Source of the DNA: Sclerurus mexicanus
Lineage: Eukaryota > Chordata > Aves > Passeriformes > Furnariidae
Direction: 5' to 3'
Length of the DNA stretch: 64,000 bases
NCBI GenBank assembly: GCA_013396755.1
Contig: VWZF01002935.1
Coordinates: 232,980 to 296,979, forward strand
Shown: positions 1-11,180 of the stretch, one piece after another
Numbering within the stretch: the first letter of the stretch is position 1
Layout: every line of letters begins with the position of its first letter
Translations under genes and position numbers: made by a program
The notes under the pieces: generated by a model
What the model saw: only the letters and a program-made list of their open reading frames with translations
Databases searched by the model: none
What the model was told of the DNA's origin: nothing

Positions 1-135
1 CCCCTCATGGCACTCACATCCCCCTCACATCCCCCTCATGGCCCTCACACCCCTCATGGCCCTCACACCGCTCACATCACCCTCACACCCCCCTCATGGC
101 CCTCAAACCCCCTCACTGCCCTCACACCCTCACAC
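1..135. repeat. C-rich minisatellite at the left edge
   Basis: Tandem units of about 18-20 bp built from CCCTCATGG and CCCTCACAC repeat from the first base to about position 135, so the array probably continues outside the window. The flank to about 340 stays C-rich (CCCGGGCTCTCC-like phrases) without clear units. Open frames across it are low-complexity and not genes. Confidence 0.8.
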
Positions 136-626
136 CACCGCTGCTCAGCCCACATCCCCCAGGCTGCCACGACCACCCCGGGGCTCTTCCTGCCCTTTCT
201 CCTGGGCTGTCCTGACCCCGAGCTCTCCCTGTCCCGGGCTCTCCATCCCTCGGGCTGCCCCGACCCCTGGGCTCTCCAGACCACCCTGCTTTCCATGCCC
301 TGGGCTACCCGGGCCCCTGTGTCACCCCCCGGTGCCCCAAGGAGCTCAGGAGCCAAGTTTGTCAAAATAGAAGCTGGGGTATAAATCAGTACCAGCTCAG
401 TGGTAGAAATGGCTACACCGGGTCCTGCCGCTACCCCGTAGCTCTGACCTTAGCGAAGGTGAGGTTTCCTCAGAGGAGGAGCTGGCCACAGGCGCAGGGA
501 GCCTTGGAGCCTGAGGTAAAGTGTTTCTGGGTTTATTCCTCCGTTTCTGTGCCTGCTGAGGAGCCAGGGAATCCTCGGGACAGCTGGGCTGTGCAGGGTC
601 TGGTGTGTGGGAAAACCGAGGAGGGT

Positions 627-868
627 CCAACTGTACCAGGGGGGAACTGCAGCTGTGCCAGGGGGGAGCTCCTCCAGCTGTGCCAGGGGGGGAGCTCCTC
701 CAGCTGTGCCAGGGGGGGAGCTCCTCCAGCTGTGCCAGGGGGGNTCCAACTGCAGGGGGGAGCTCCTCCAGCTGTGCCAGGGGGGAGCTCCTCCAGCTGT
801 GCCAGGGGGGGAGCTCCTCCAGCTGTGCCAGGGGGGAGCTCCTCCAGCTGTGCCAGGGGGGAACTCAG
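627..868. repeat. G-run minisatellite, 25-26 bp unit
   Basis: About nine copies of a unit combining AGCTCCTCCAGCTGTGCCA with a run of 6-7 Gs. A single N at 744 interrupts it, and the bases after the N (TCCAACTGCAGGGGGG) resemble the start of the array at 627, which points to a contig join rather than one missing base. The regular G runs make the + strand a quadruplex candidate. Frames through it give repeated SSSSCARG-type peptides and are artefacts of the repeat. Confidence 0.85.
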
Positions 869-870
869 CA

Positions 871-3800
871 GTGGCTCTGTTTAATCCAGTCCTTATCAGC
901 AACGTGGCAACTCGCACATTAAAGGCTTCAGGGGCCATTCTGTTCTACCTGTGAAACTTCAGCAGAGCAGTTTTACAAGGCAGTGTAAGGACGGTCTGTG
1001 TGTGACATATAGCCTCGAATTCTGATACCAGATCCGGCTGTGGTGCTGGCACTCCACCATCTCTGCTTATCTTCTAATTTCTAGTGGTACGAAAGATGAA
1101 CTTAATGATAAATATTAAGAGGCAAACCATCTATCAAAGTCAGCTGCGCTGTAAGTGTGCCTTACTTTATCAGTACAGGGGGATTCTAAAGTGATGCCTC
1201 ACTTGTCTGGTATTAACCTTGTTATGTTTAAAGAAATGAATGTATATACACCCCACAAACATTCAGATAAACAAGTCTATATTGACTACTATCCCCTTCT
1301 TTTGCTTTTTCCGCTGCACCATTTCTCTTTCATATTTGTTCTGGAAAGATATTTTCTTCCCTTTTTTCTTTCCTCCTTCCTCTGATGTTGATGTTTTACC
1401 CGTAGGCTTTTCAGTGTTTTGCTTCAACCTTAATTTTGTTACATTTTTATAAGTTCATTGTTTCCACCAGTTTACCTACAATTTACTTTTCTTCCCTCCA
1501 AACAAAAAGTGATGTTTCTAAAATATTGTTACACATTTTATCCTGCTTATCACGATTGTCTCTGCTTAGAATTACAGTTTCTTTATGTTCTATTTCTTAC
1601 TCAGTTTCTCTACAGTCACCTGTTGCTGAATATGCCTTTCATTGCTGGCACAGGAATGTTTGATGTACATTTCTGAGGACCTTACATGTAATTTCTTTGC
1701 TTGTAATAGCTGGGAATTCGTGGTGAAGCTTCTGATGTTTGGCTGCTGGACTCACAGGCTGAAGAGCAGCAGTACCCCAAATTATGGACATCTTTAGGTC
1801 ACCAGAGGTTGAGCTTGAGGTCGGTGACACCTTGTGCCAAGTGACAAAATGTATCAATAATGCAGCACATGTGAGAAAGGCTCCGAAATGCTGTATAGCT
1901 GCAATTTTGTCCTTGGAAATCGTTTATTACCTAATTTATTCCTGTTTCCTCACAACTGTTTCCAAGCCTCTGCTGCTGCTGGTGGCTCATCCTTCTCATT
2001 TTCAGAACTGGGAGGAGGAGCCAGAGGGCAGCCTTCCAAGCAGGAGTAAGAAAGATAATTAAGCAATTAATCTGTGGCATTGGAGTCAGATCTGCTTGTA
2101 AACAGATGAATTAGAGCTCCAGCTCCTGCCTTGAGTGGGACAGGACAGGGGCAGGACCTGAGCCCTCTGCAAGTGTAGGACCAGCTGACAAATAACACAG
2201 CTTTGGTAGCTTGAGCCTGTTATCCTTGGTTGTCCTTTAATGTCCCTTGCAACCCAACCCATTCTATGATTCGTTCTGTACTTGGAGCTTCATAGAATGG
2301 ATTGGGACAAAGGGCACAGGGCACAAAATAGGAAGTAACTTTTATTTATTTTGCACAGTTGGAAGCAAGAAAATTAGTATTTCTTTTTAGAAGGATGGAA
2401 ATCATTATGGTTTCTTCAGAAGAAAGGAGCTGTGAGGCTGGTTTGTCCTTGACCTGCCTGGTAGTAAAGATTTTACAGACGCATTTATTAAAAACCAAAT
2501 AATTAAAACATTTTTCTTCTATACATTTTACATTTTACATTTTACTTCTACACCAGGTAAAAGAAAGTTGGTCATATTTAGCAAATGGCAGGGTACCTGC
2601 AAAGCCAGTGAAAATGCGTTTTCTAATAAAGTAGTCTAAAAAAGAAGTAGTGAAATATAATGTATCTTACTGAAATTGATGTAAACTAAAAATACTAAAA
2701 ACTAAAAAAAAGTATAAGATTATGATAATGTATCTTTTTGCTATAGAGAATAAAACATATCCTAACATAATGCAAAAAAAAAAAAGCAGTTTAATAAGTT
2801 AAAGATGATAAGTGGAAGAAACAATCAAATCCAAACTAGAAGTGCTGTTGGAATAAACCCCTGAAATGAAAGCACAAGTAGGTGGTAGAGGTGCTTCTAT
2901 GATATGTCAGATTTTATGTCTTGAGATGGCCAATCCATTCTTGTTTTCACATCCTGTTAGGGGGATTTGCATTTGATATCCAGAAGATCAGACTTGTTTC
3001 CTGCAGATTGAAAGCACATGCTACTTGTAAATCTCTTTTTCCTATGGCTTTTTGCAGCCTGTGCGTGCCCAGCATTCCTGTCATCTTTAACAGCTGAGCT
3101 GCAGCGATTTTTGCCTCTTCAGACATATATATATGTAAAAGTACATGCATATTTCATAGCTTTATGGATCTTTTTTCATTTCATAGGTACATGACTTTAT
3201 TGGTTGCCTGTAGTGCCCCTATAGCCACACTAAACTTTCCAGCTTCAAGTCCTCCAAATTACTGTCTCAGCACAGGAATATTTACAAAGTAAATCCTTTT
3301 TTAAAGGGGAAATAAATACATGCATACTTGGAGTTCAGTCTAGATGAAGGTTCTGTCAGTATGATTATGTTTTCTCACATCTTTAAACGTGGGTCTGTCT
3401 ATACAGATTGTTAGCAACTAAATATTACTACAGACCAGCTTATCTTCTGAAAACTCAATTTTACATGTAACTTTGGAAGGGAAGAGTAGTGCTTACTAGC
3501 TGAGTATCAACTTTTGGTCAGTCTTTTTTAACTGGATACAAATCCAGGCCATCCTGAAAGCCAGGGTGAGTATTTATTAGGGAGCATTATTATCCCCCCA
3601 GTAAGGCACTGGAGTTGGGTGTTCAGGGTGTAGCTGAGAATGACAAACCCTCAGTGAGTGCTCTGGGTACCTGCATTTCTTTGCTTTGGCCTCGAGCTAA
3701 TGAGCACATCCAGTGGGATCCAAGGGCATCCAGTGGGAAAAGACTTTACACGCTCCACTTCTGTGGTCACATCCAAACTTTGCTTCTTGCTGTTTTCGTG

Positions 3801-6800
3801 CTTGCAGGTTCCCCTTCTCACAGTCTGTCCAGCCCCCAAACCCAGGTTTGCCATGAGAGAAGTGAGAAAGCACAAATGCTCTAGAACTGAGACAAACAAA
3901 AGTAATTCATGTGTGGATGGGAAGGTCCTGCAGCTGTGTCACTGTACTCCAGACCCATTTCAGTGGCACCCCTTACACAAATAAACTTCACTGCATGCTG
4001 AGGTAACTTCGTCTGCAATAGTTATTAATTAATTTTTCAGTTCATATGCTCTATTTTCAGTCTGATTTGATGTTGTAACAGTAATTGTCCATGGAAATTA
4101 TTAGATAAGCTACTCTTCCATACCTATTTGGAAAACAACAGTCAACTCCCACTTAGTGTTTTCCCATCCTCTTGTAGAGAGGCTGAATAATATTGCAACT
4201 GCAGAAAGGGAGCAGCTCCAGCTTTGTGGGTATGAAAATGTCCAGATTTGTGGATAACAGCATGGGAACGGGCAGGCAGAGTGCTGGGTATATTTGGGAT
4301 GGAAGCATCACGTTGCTCTTGGGGTGAAAGGTCTCAGTTTCAGTTTGGGTTTCTGCATGTTAATGCATAGTGCTGCCCTGTTTTTATAAGCGAGGAACTG
4401 AGAAGAGAGAAAATCAACTTTGCTGTACGGGAAGCCCTGTGCTGAAGCCTGGGCAAGGGAAGAGCTGAGATCCTGCACAGCAATCCAAGTGTTCCCAGGC
4501 ATTTCCATGAATGCCGTGCGTGGGGGAGATTGACAGAGCAGCCACTTGTGATTCTCATTCATGTGTTTGCCAGGGACTGCTTTTGTACAGGGCTGTTCCA
4601 ATGTATGCCAGGAGCACAGCGCTGCAGGAACGTGGCCCTCAGGGAATCGGAATGCCCCCACAATGCACAGCTCTCAGCCAGCAGGTTGCTTCGAGTCTTG
4701 AGTTACTGCAGAGACTGGGGAGGGAACCCACAGTATGTTTTGCACCACGGAATCACCTGTCTTCTGCATTCCCACGGGGAGCAATCAGGGATTGCAATTA
4801 TTAGTCACTATTGCTTAGTACAAATGTGTGCTCAGGACTTGTTTCTTGGAGTTTTCTTAGTGATGCTCCGATGTATTTTTCATGGCTCTTCTACAGTGAA
4901 ATTTATTTCCTCATTTTCAGATAATGATTTATTTTTGTTTGGTGGCTTTTTAGCAGCAGTGTTTGTCTTTAGAGCTTAGGTAGCGGTCTAAAAATACCAG
5001 AATGGTTTCAAAAGCATTGTGAAATTGCTCTAGAAAGGTGGGACATCTCTTGAGGTGATTAAACTGTAAGGCCAGAAATGGACTAAATACACAGAAAAAA
5101 CCCACGTCGAGTCTTGAAGTTTAAGTACTTAATACATTGAAATGGAATTGGAATCATTCCAGTTTGTGCTGTAATTTCAGAGATGCAGTATGTGTAGCAC
5201 TTACTGCAAAACTATCAAAAATTTTAAAAATAATTCTAAGTGAACTTTCAGGATTTGTGTTCTCTCAGTTGAACCCCGGAAACTGTGAAAGATAGAGCAA
5301 CTGAAAAACCTCTGATGCAAACTTAATGATTAAACTCAGAAATGGAGACATCAAAGAGGAGCTGCTGGGTAGATGTGAGAATTCAGTCAGTTACAGATGT
5401 AAATAGAAGTTTCTCAACAAAAGGTCTGTTGACAGTGCAAGAATGAAATCTTCAATCACTCAAAATGAAAAATATAGGAGGATCAAAGAGCATGTCAATA
5501 GATAGTAAAATAAAACGTCAAGTGAATTGGTTAACTAATTAATTTCAGCTTTAAGTAAGGGATAAGTTTTAACAGGCATCAATTCTTTCTTTTGTGGCTC
5601 AACCAAGTACAGATTAATAAAGTGAGAATTGGGAATTTTATCATCAGCAGTTACTTAAAGGATAAGATCAGGGCAGAAACTGTTTTCGCAGTGTTTCCCA
5701 GTTAGCACAGATACACAAAATTCCCACATGGGAGAGCTTATCTAAGTGTTTCCTACGAAAGTTAACATGTTATCTGGGGTTTCACACACCAGAGGTTACT
5801 TCAGAAGGCTCTTACAGGAGTTTATCTTGTTTTTGGAATGCTGCTTGGGAGCGTGTGATCCTGCACACTATAACCCCAATGATCCATCCTCCAGAAGTAG
5901 TTTCACTGGTTGTTGCCGTGACTGGTCGCTTTGACCACACTAAACACATCTCCACAGAAGGAAGTGAGAAGCAGCAGGAGGCAAACTGGGACCAATTCTA
6001 ACCCCAGTTTTTGGAAGGAGAACTAAATCTACACGGGGCAGAGTTTATACTCTTTGTCATGGCAGTGTAATTGACGCTGGTACCAACATCTTTGTGTTTA
6101 AAACACACAAGGCAGTTCTATCTTTACCTGCCTCGTTACTTACGACATAGTTGGGTCACACAAGACCATGCCACGATTTCACCTACCCTTCAAACCTAGA
6201 CAAGTTAGTGAAGTAAATTAGGATTACTATGACTTCGCTCTCCAGACCTCTAGCAGAAATCCTAAGTACAAGTGTGCAGGCAAGAAATAATATTAAATTA
6301 ATTAAGCAATACATTTCATGGTGTTGACAATCTGGGAGTATGGAGGGGAGATGACTGACACAGTTTTAAATTGTTGAAATGTGACTGGCATTCCAGTGGG
6401 TTGTGAATTGGCAACTAGGATATGATGACTGACTAGTTGTAACTGCCCTGCTGCATTTAGACAGACTGTCAACTACTCACCGACCAGCCAAATGACAAAA
6501 TCAAATTAAAAGGCTCATAGCAGCTACTGTACAAGCCCCTGGAGACCCTGAAAAAACAGATGGATCTTGTTCTGAGTACCAGATGTGAATTGGCAAGGAA
6601 ACAATTCCAGAGGCATCATTCCCCTTCACTGCACTGTATGGATGTTCAGATCTCGGGGCAACAGAGAAGAAACAGAATGCCTCAAAATGAGTGGGAGGCA
6701 AAATCTGATTCACAAAAATTCAAGTTCAGAGCCCATGCAGAAGTAAAGGTCTTGCCTTTGTAAAGATATGATACATAAGAGTAAATTATCAGATAACAGT

Positions 6801-9800
6801 TCTGATAAGGCATTAAATGAAAATGTTTGTTTGTTGTGGGGTTTTTTTCACTACTAATAGTTGAAAAAGAGGTGAGTGAATGAAATTCCAGGCGGGATTC
6901 AGATCTAATGCTGCAGGGTAAGTGTAAGAGTAAAGCAATGCATTGACAAAGACAAGCATTTATCTATCAGAATGGGAAAATAACATCTGTTTTGGACCTG
7001 GACCAGGGTTAGTGCCGGTGTGGAGAGTCCAACGGACTGACTGTATAGTCTTAACTCGAAATTTTTGGAGGCTCTGAGTGGAATTGCAGTGGTGAAACCA
7101 TTATTTATGCAGATTGATGGCTGGTTTTGGCAGTGGTGAAACCAAATCGTCATGTAAATTGTTTTACTTACAAAACTAGGGAAGTTAACGTAGTCCAAAG
7201 TTTGGGTTATTATATTTTAGGGAGTAAATTTCAAACTGCTGTATTAACAGATCTGCTCATATATTTTTAAACCAAAGTCCCACAGGCTCAGTAAATGCTT
7301 TGAGGGCTTTATTAAAAGTATCTCCCGAAGGGATGAACCACTGGCTCAGCTGAAGTCAGTGGAAGCTTCCCAATTATTTTCATGAGTTTAAAAGGCATCT
7401 TCATAAAGTGCATGTTAATTGTAAAACACTGTTCATCTGGGGGCATCTTCTAAAAAGCCATAGTTGATTATGCACTCAGGTAGTACAATGGCAGAAATAA
7501 ATAAGATAGATCTAAATCAATTTGTAATTTAAATATTTGCCATATGCATGTTAACCATCATGCATTTTAATATAGACAAGACTTAAAGCAAAACCACTGT
7601 GATTAATCCCAAATCACAAGGTATCCGCTGCTTGCAGACATAATCTATAAATATTAAGCTGTGACAGCTTGCCAGAACTTCTCCTACAAGGACCTACTGA
7701 TGGAGCTTTTCTAAAGAGCCCTCATAAAAGCAGCAAACAGCGTGACCCTACAGGTGCCAGCTGCACCAGTTGTTTCTCCAGTTTTCCCAATAAGATTTGT
7801 TGAAAGTCTCTGTATCACAACGTCTTTATTGGTAATGGATCCTTCCCTTAATTTGCACTGATGCATTTGGAATGTCAGCTTCCAAAACAAGGCACATGGG
7901 AGGCATTTAAAGTAGATTTTATGAAAGGGAAATGAACAAAGAGCATGTCAGGTCCCATTTTGATTTGCATGACAAATCCAGCATGCAGTGTTCTGGTGGG
8001 TCGGGCTGGGCTCGCCTGCCACTCACGGCATTTGTCACTTTGCTATGAGCACTTCTGACAGTCCGTTATGTTAATTGTTCTAAGGATTGTTTTCCTGGGG
8101 GGACAAAGGGAAAGGCATTTTTATTTTTGTTCTTGTTCCATCTACAGGAAAGGAGGGATATCTGAGGGAACACAAAATATTTTCAATCGGGTTTCAATCT
8201 ATCTTTTATTGTAAATAATCTTGTCAAGTCATCAACAAAGTTCAGTATTTTAAATCTTTTTGTTCCTCACTCTGTGTGTTTTTGAGTGGGACGTACCAGG
8301 CCCCTAAACTAGAAACTTGGGGAGTCTATTGTTTTGGTGCACACCATTCTTTGATCCTTTGAGTCCCACAGTGATGGGTCCTGCAGAGTGGTTTGTGCTG
8401 TGCCTATGTGCTTCTGTGGGATGATATTGTGGTGCTTTGACAAGTGCTAGCAAGAAATTTAATGCCCTCTGAGGGCTTGTTGGACACCCATTGTTATTGG
8501 TATGTGGGTAACTCGCACATGTGTCAGACCTGTTGGGAGATCTGTGCACGGACTGAATCCTCCTGGGGCACAATTCAAGGTGGAGGTTGCTGTGGCCCCC
8601 GAGGGTACACACACTTCTCTACCACCTATGCTAAAACAGTCATGCATTGTTTGCTGGTGGGTTTGGAGTTTCAGAGTTCCTGGCTTCCTGCAGGTTGATC
8701 ACAGAACAGGATTTTCAGACTGACAGAATGAGCAAACGTAACATTTCAGAAGACTGTTTTTTGATGTTGGTGTCACTCTTTCAGTTACTGCTGGTTTTCA
8801 GCCCAGGGAGAACTTAATGGTTAAAGAGTGAGGAAAGAGAGAAGATAGAAATAGAATTCTCCAGAGGTTTACAGGTAATGACTGACATTTACCTTTTAAG
8901 TTCTGAACTCCTACACTGGATGTGGTGTTCTCATTTACATGTTGTGATCTAAGTGCACCATGACAGATTAGCTCTAAATACAGAATGCTTTTATAGTATG
9001 AAATCATGCAATCACATGCAGAAATACTCAAATGAAGATAAACAATCCAGCGTAGGAATCCCAATCACATTCTTGCTCAGTGATTCAGTGTGCTAATGCT
9101 ACTTTTCATGCCCAGTGTTGTCCTCCTTAAGGGCTGTTTTACTAAAGTCTTTGGATTTGTACCACAATCAGTTTGAGCTGGGTCAAACCAGGTACCATCA
9201 ATAAGTTACTGCTGATTACGAATAACACTCTTTCACCAACACTTTGTCGTTGAATTGTTGTGCTGCTTTACTGAAAGCTGAACTCCATGAAAGGTGAACT
9301 CACTAAAATTTAGGTCCCGAGAGCCTGAAGGCTTTGGCTCACCAGTGGGGGTGTCTGTGCTGGGACGGCTGCGCTGACCCTGCTCTGACCCAGAGCCTGT
9401 GGCAGTTCCATGCAGGAGAAGGAGTCTCCAGGGAGGACAGTGTCCCTCAGGAACTGCCCTTGTCCTTGTGGGGTGAGGGCTCCCTTGGCACGAGACAGCT
9501 GCAAGCCACAGCTGCCTCAGCCACCAAGCCCTGGATGCAGCACCAGTCTGCAGTTCTTGGTCTTGTGACTGGATGGTGCCTCTCTATTTCCTGGTAGCTT
9601 GCCTGTTTGGTCACTTCTTGGAAAATCATGTCACTGTTTCCTGTCAGAGAGAAAAGCTGCTGAATCTCTCCCACTAAGAATTCATTTGGGTTTTTTTAAT
9701 TGGTGCCCAATATTGAGAAAACACACTACAAGTCCAAGTCACAGCAGGTGAAAAAAACCACTACTGCTCTTGATAGTTCTGGTAAAGTGCTTTGTCTTAT

Positions 9801-10205
9801 GTATCTTTTTAACAAAGTCACTTGCTCAGGTTCTCGCTCAGTACTTGGCAACACCTGTTAAACCTTTTGAGTGTAATAAAAGGGAAAAATCACTCCCAGG
9901 GTGTTTTTGGCTGTTACATATGAAAAACGCAGTGCCAGAAGCCCTCTTGCCCTTAGTCTGCCTTGTGTGTGCTTTCTCAGAGACAAGCTCCTGCCTTTCA
10001 CCCCTGGAGGGAGTGATGGCTGAGACAGGGCAGAGCACGGTGGTGTTGGTTCCATCTCTGATCAGCTCAGTGACAGCATTTGGATAATATGCATTTAAAG
10101 CAACTCTCTCAATAAATTGTCTCCCATCTCATTTTTTTTTTTTTAATTTCCTGGGGCGTCACTCATTTAAGAAACTGAAATTTGCTGTTGCCTGGTTTTA
10201 TTGTT
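871..10205. other. Intergenic stretch, no gene recognised
   Basis: No open frame here resembles a known protein and none is joined to neighbours by good splice sites. The stretch is mostly AT-rich unique sequence. It contains a small CR1 remnant near 2226-2310, a poly-A run near 2773, and a homeodomain-motif-rich AT segment around 7480-7680. By human synteny SUZ12 would lie on this side on the opposite strand, but no SUZ12 exon was seen. Confidence 0.6.
2226..2310. mobile_element. CR1 3'-end remnants in tail-to-tail inverted pair
   Basis: Positions 2226-2272 carry the CR1 3' terminus on the + strand (a degenerate 'ATGTCCCTTGCAACCCA' followed by ACCCATTCTATGATTC). At 2290-2306 the reverse complement of the same end appears (TCATAGAATGGATTGGG). 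The two 17-bp arms, 2253-2269 and 2290-2306, match at 16 of 17 positions around a 20-bp loop. Confidence 0.65.
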
Positions 10206-10209
10206 AAGT

Positions 10210-10262
10210 TTCTCAGAATCATAGACCCATAGAATGGTTTGGATTGGAGGGACCTTAAAGAT
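10210..10262 (-). mobile_element. CR1 3' end, minus orientation
   Basis: The segment AGAATCATAGA...CCATAGAATGG followed by TTTGGATTGGAGGGACC and TTAAAGATCA is the reverse complement of the canonical avian CR1 3' UTR end (GGTCCCTTCCAACC...ATTCTATG). It is severely 5'-truncated, as is usual for CR1, and abuts a second CR1 in the opposite orientation. Confidence 0.8.
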
Positions 10263-10267
10263 CAGAG

Positions 10268-10548
10268 GATGGTACCGGACTCTTTTCAGTGGTGCCCAGC
10301 AAGAGAACAAGGAGCAATGGCCATAAACCAAAAGACAAGAAGTTTGACCTCAACATAAGGAAGAACTTCTTTCCATGGGGGGTGGCAGAGCACTGGCACA
10401 GCCGCGCAGGGACGGCGTGGAGTCTCCTTCTCTGGAGACATCCCAAACGCACCCGGACTCATTCCCGCATCACCTGCTCCAGGTGCCAGCACCGTGGCAG
10501 GGGGGCTGCACTGGGGGAGCCCCAGGGGTCCCTTCCAGCACCAATGAG
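10268..10548 (+). mobile_element. CR1 LINE 3' UTR fragment, plus orientation
   Basis: The order of recognisable CR1 3' UTR phrases is intact: TTTTCAGTGGTGCCCAGC, AAGGAGCAATGGCCA, AACATAAGGAAGAACTTCTT, GGCAGAGCACTGG, GGAGTCTCCTTCTCTGGAGA, CACCTGCTCCAGGTG and GGGGTCCCTTCCAGCA. Only the 3' end is present and no reverse transcriptase is encoded. Its octamer tail continues directly into the array at 10546-10817. Confidence 0.88.
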
Positions 10549-10817
10549 TCTGTGAGTGTGTGAGTGATTCTGTGAGTGTGTGATTCTGTGATTCTGTGAG
10601 TGTGTGAGTCTGATTCTGTGAGTGAGTTTGTGAGTGTGTCTGTGTGTGAATGTGTGATTGTGTGAGTGATTCTGTGAGTGTCTGTGATTCTGTGTGTGTG
10701 TGAGTGTGAGTCTGATTCTGTGAGTGTGTGATTCTGTGATTCAGTGTGTCTGTGAGTGTGTGTATGATTCTGTGAGTGTGTGATTCTGTGATTCTGTGAG
10801 TGTGTGAGTGTGTGATC
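10546..10817 (+). repeat. Expanded CR1 octamer array (GATTCTGT / GAGTGTGT)
   Basis: About 270 bp made of two alternating octamers, GATTCTGT and GAGTGTGT, starting where the CR1 tail octamer ATTCTGTG is expected. It is therefore read as an expansion and drift of the LINE's own terminal repeat. The array ends about 180 bp upstream of the UTP6 start codon, just before the CpG-rich promoter. Confidence 0.85.
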
Positions 10818-10839
10818 CTGGCTGTGTGTCCCCGTGACT

Positions 10840-11180
10840 CCGTGCCTGAGTGCGGCCCTGCTGTGCCCCTCCGGCCGGGCAGGGGGCGGCAGAGCGGGCG
10901 GAAGAGCCTGCGGGTCGGGCCGGGCTTTGCCGTGCCGTGCCGTGCCTGCAGTTCCTGCTGTCCCTGCCGGGCCGTGCCTCCCGGAGCCCCCCGGCCATGG
11001 CGGAGCGCATCGAGCAGCGGCTGGAGGACCGGCTGCCGGAGCTGGAGCAGCTGGAGCGGGTCGGGCTCTTCAGCCGCGGGGAGATCCGGTGAGCGGGGCC
11101 GGGCCGGGCTGTTCGCTCCCGGGGATGGGGCCGGGCGGGCACACGTGTCTTGCCGCCGCTGACGGTCCGCTGGTCCCCGC
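10840..11180 (+). promoter_or_regulatory. UTP6: CpG-island promoter of UTP6
   Basis: Base composition changes abruptly from the TG-rich array to GC- and CpG-rich sequence (GGCCGGGC, GGGGCGGCAG, GCGGGCGGAAG). This covers the presumed 5' UTR, exon 1 and most of intron 1. There is no obvious TATA box, as expected for a housekeeping CpG promoter. The exact transcription start cannot be read from the sequence. Confidence 0.75.

Noticed and set aside
459..954. Three overlapping plus-strand frames encoding SSSSCARGGAPPAVPGG-like repeats
   Set aside because: All derive from the 25-26-bp G-run minisatellite and include an N.
871..10205. Search for SUZ12 exons on the left
   Set aside because: No zinc-finger or VEFS-box sequence recognised; the gene probably lies outside the window.
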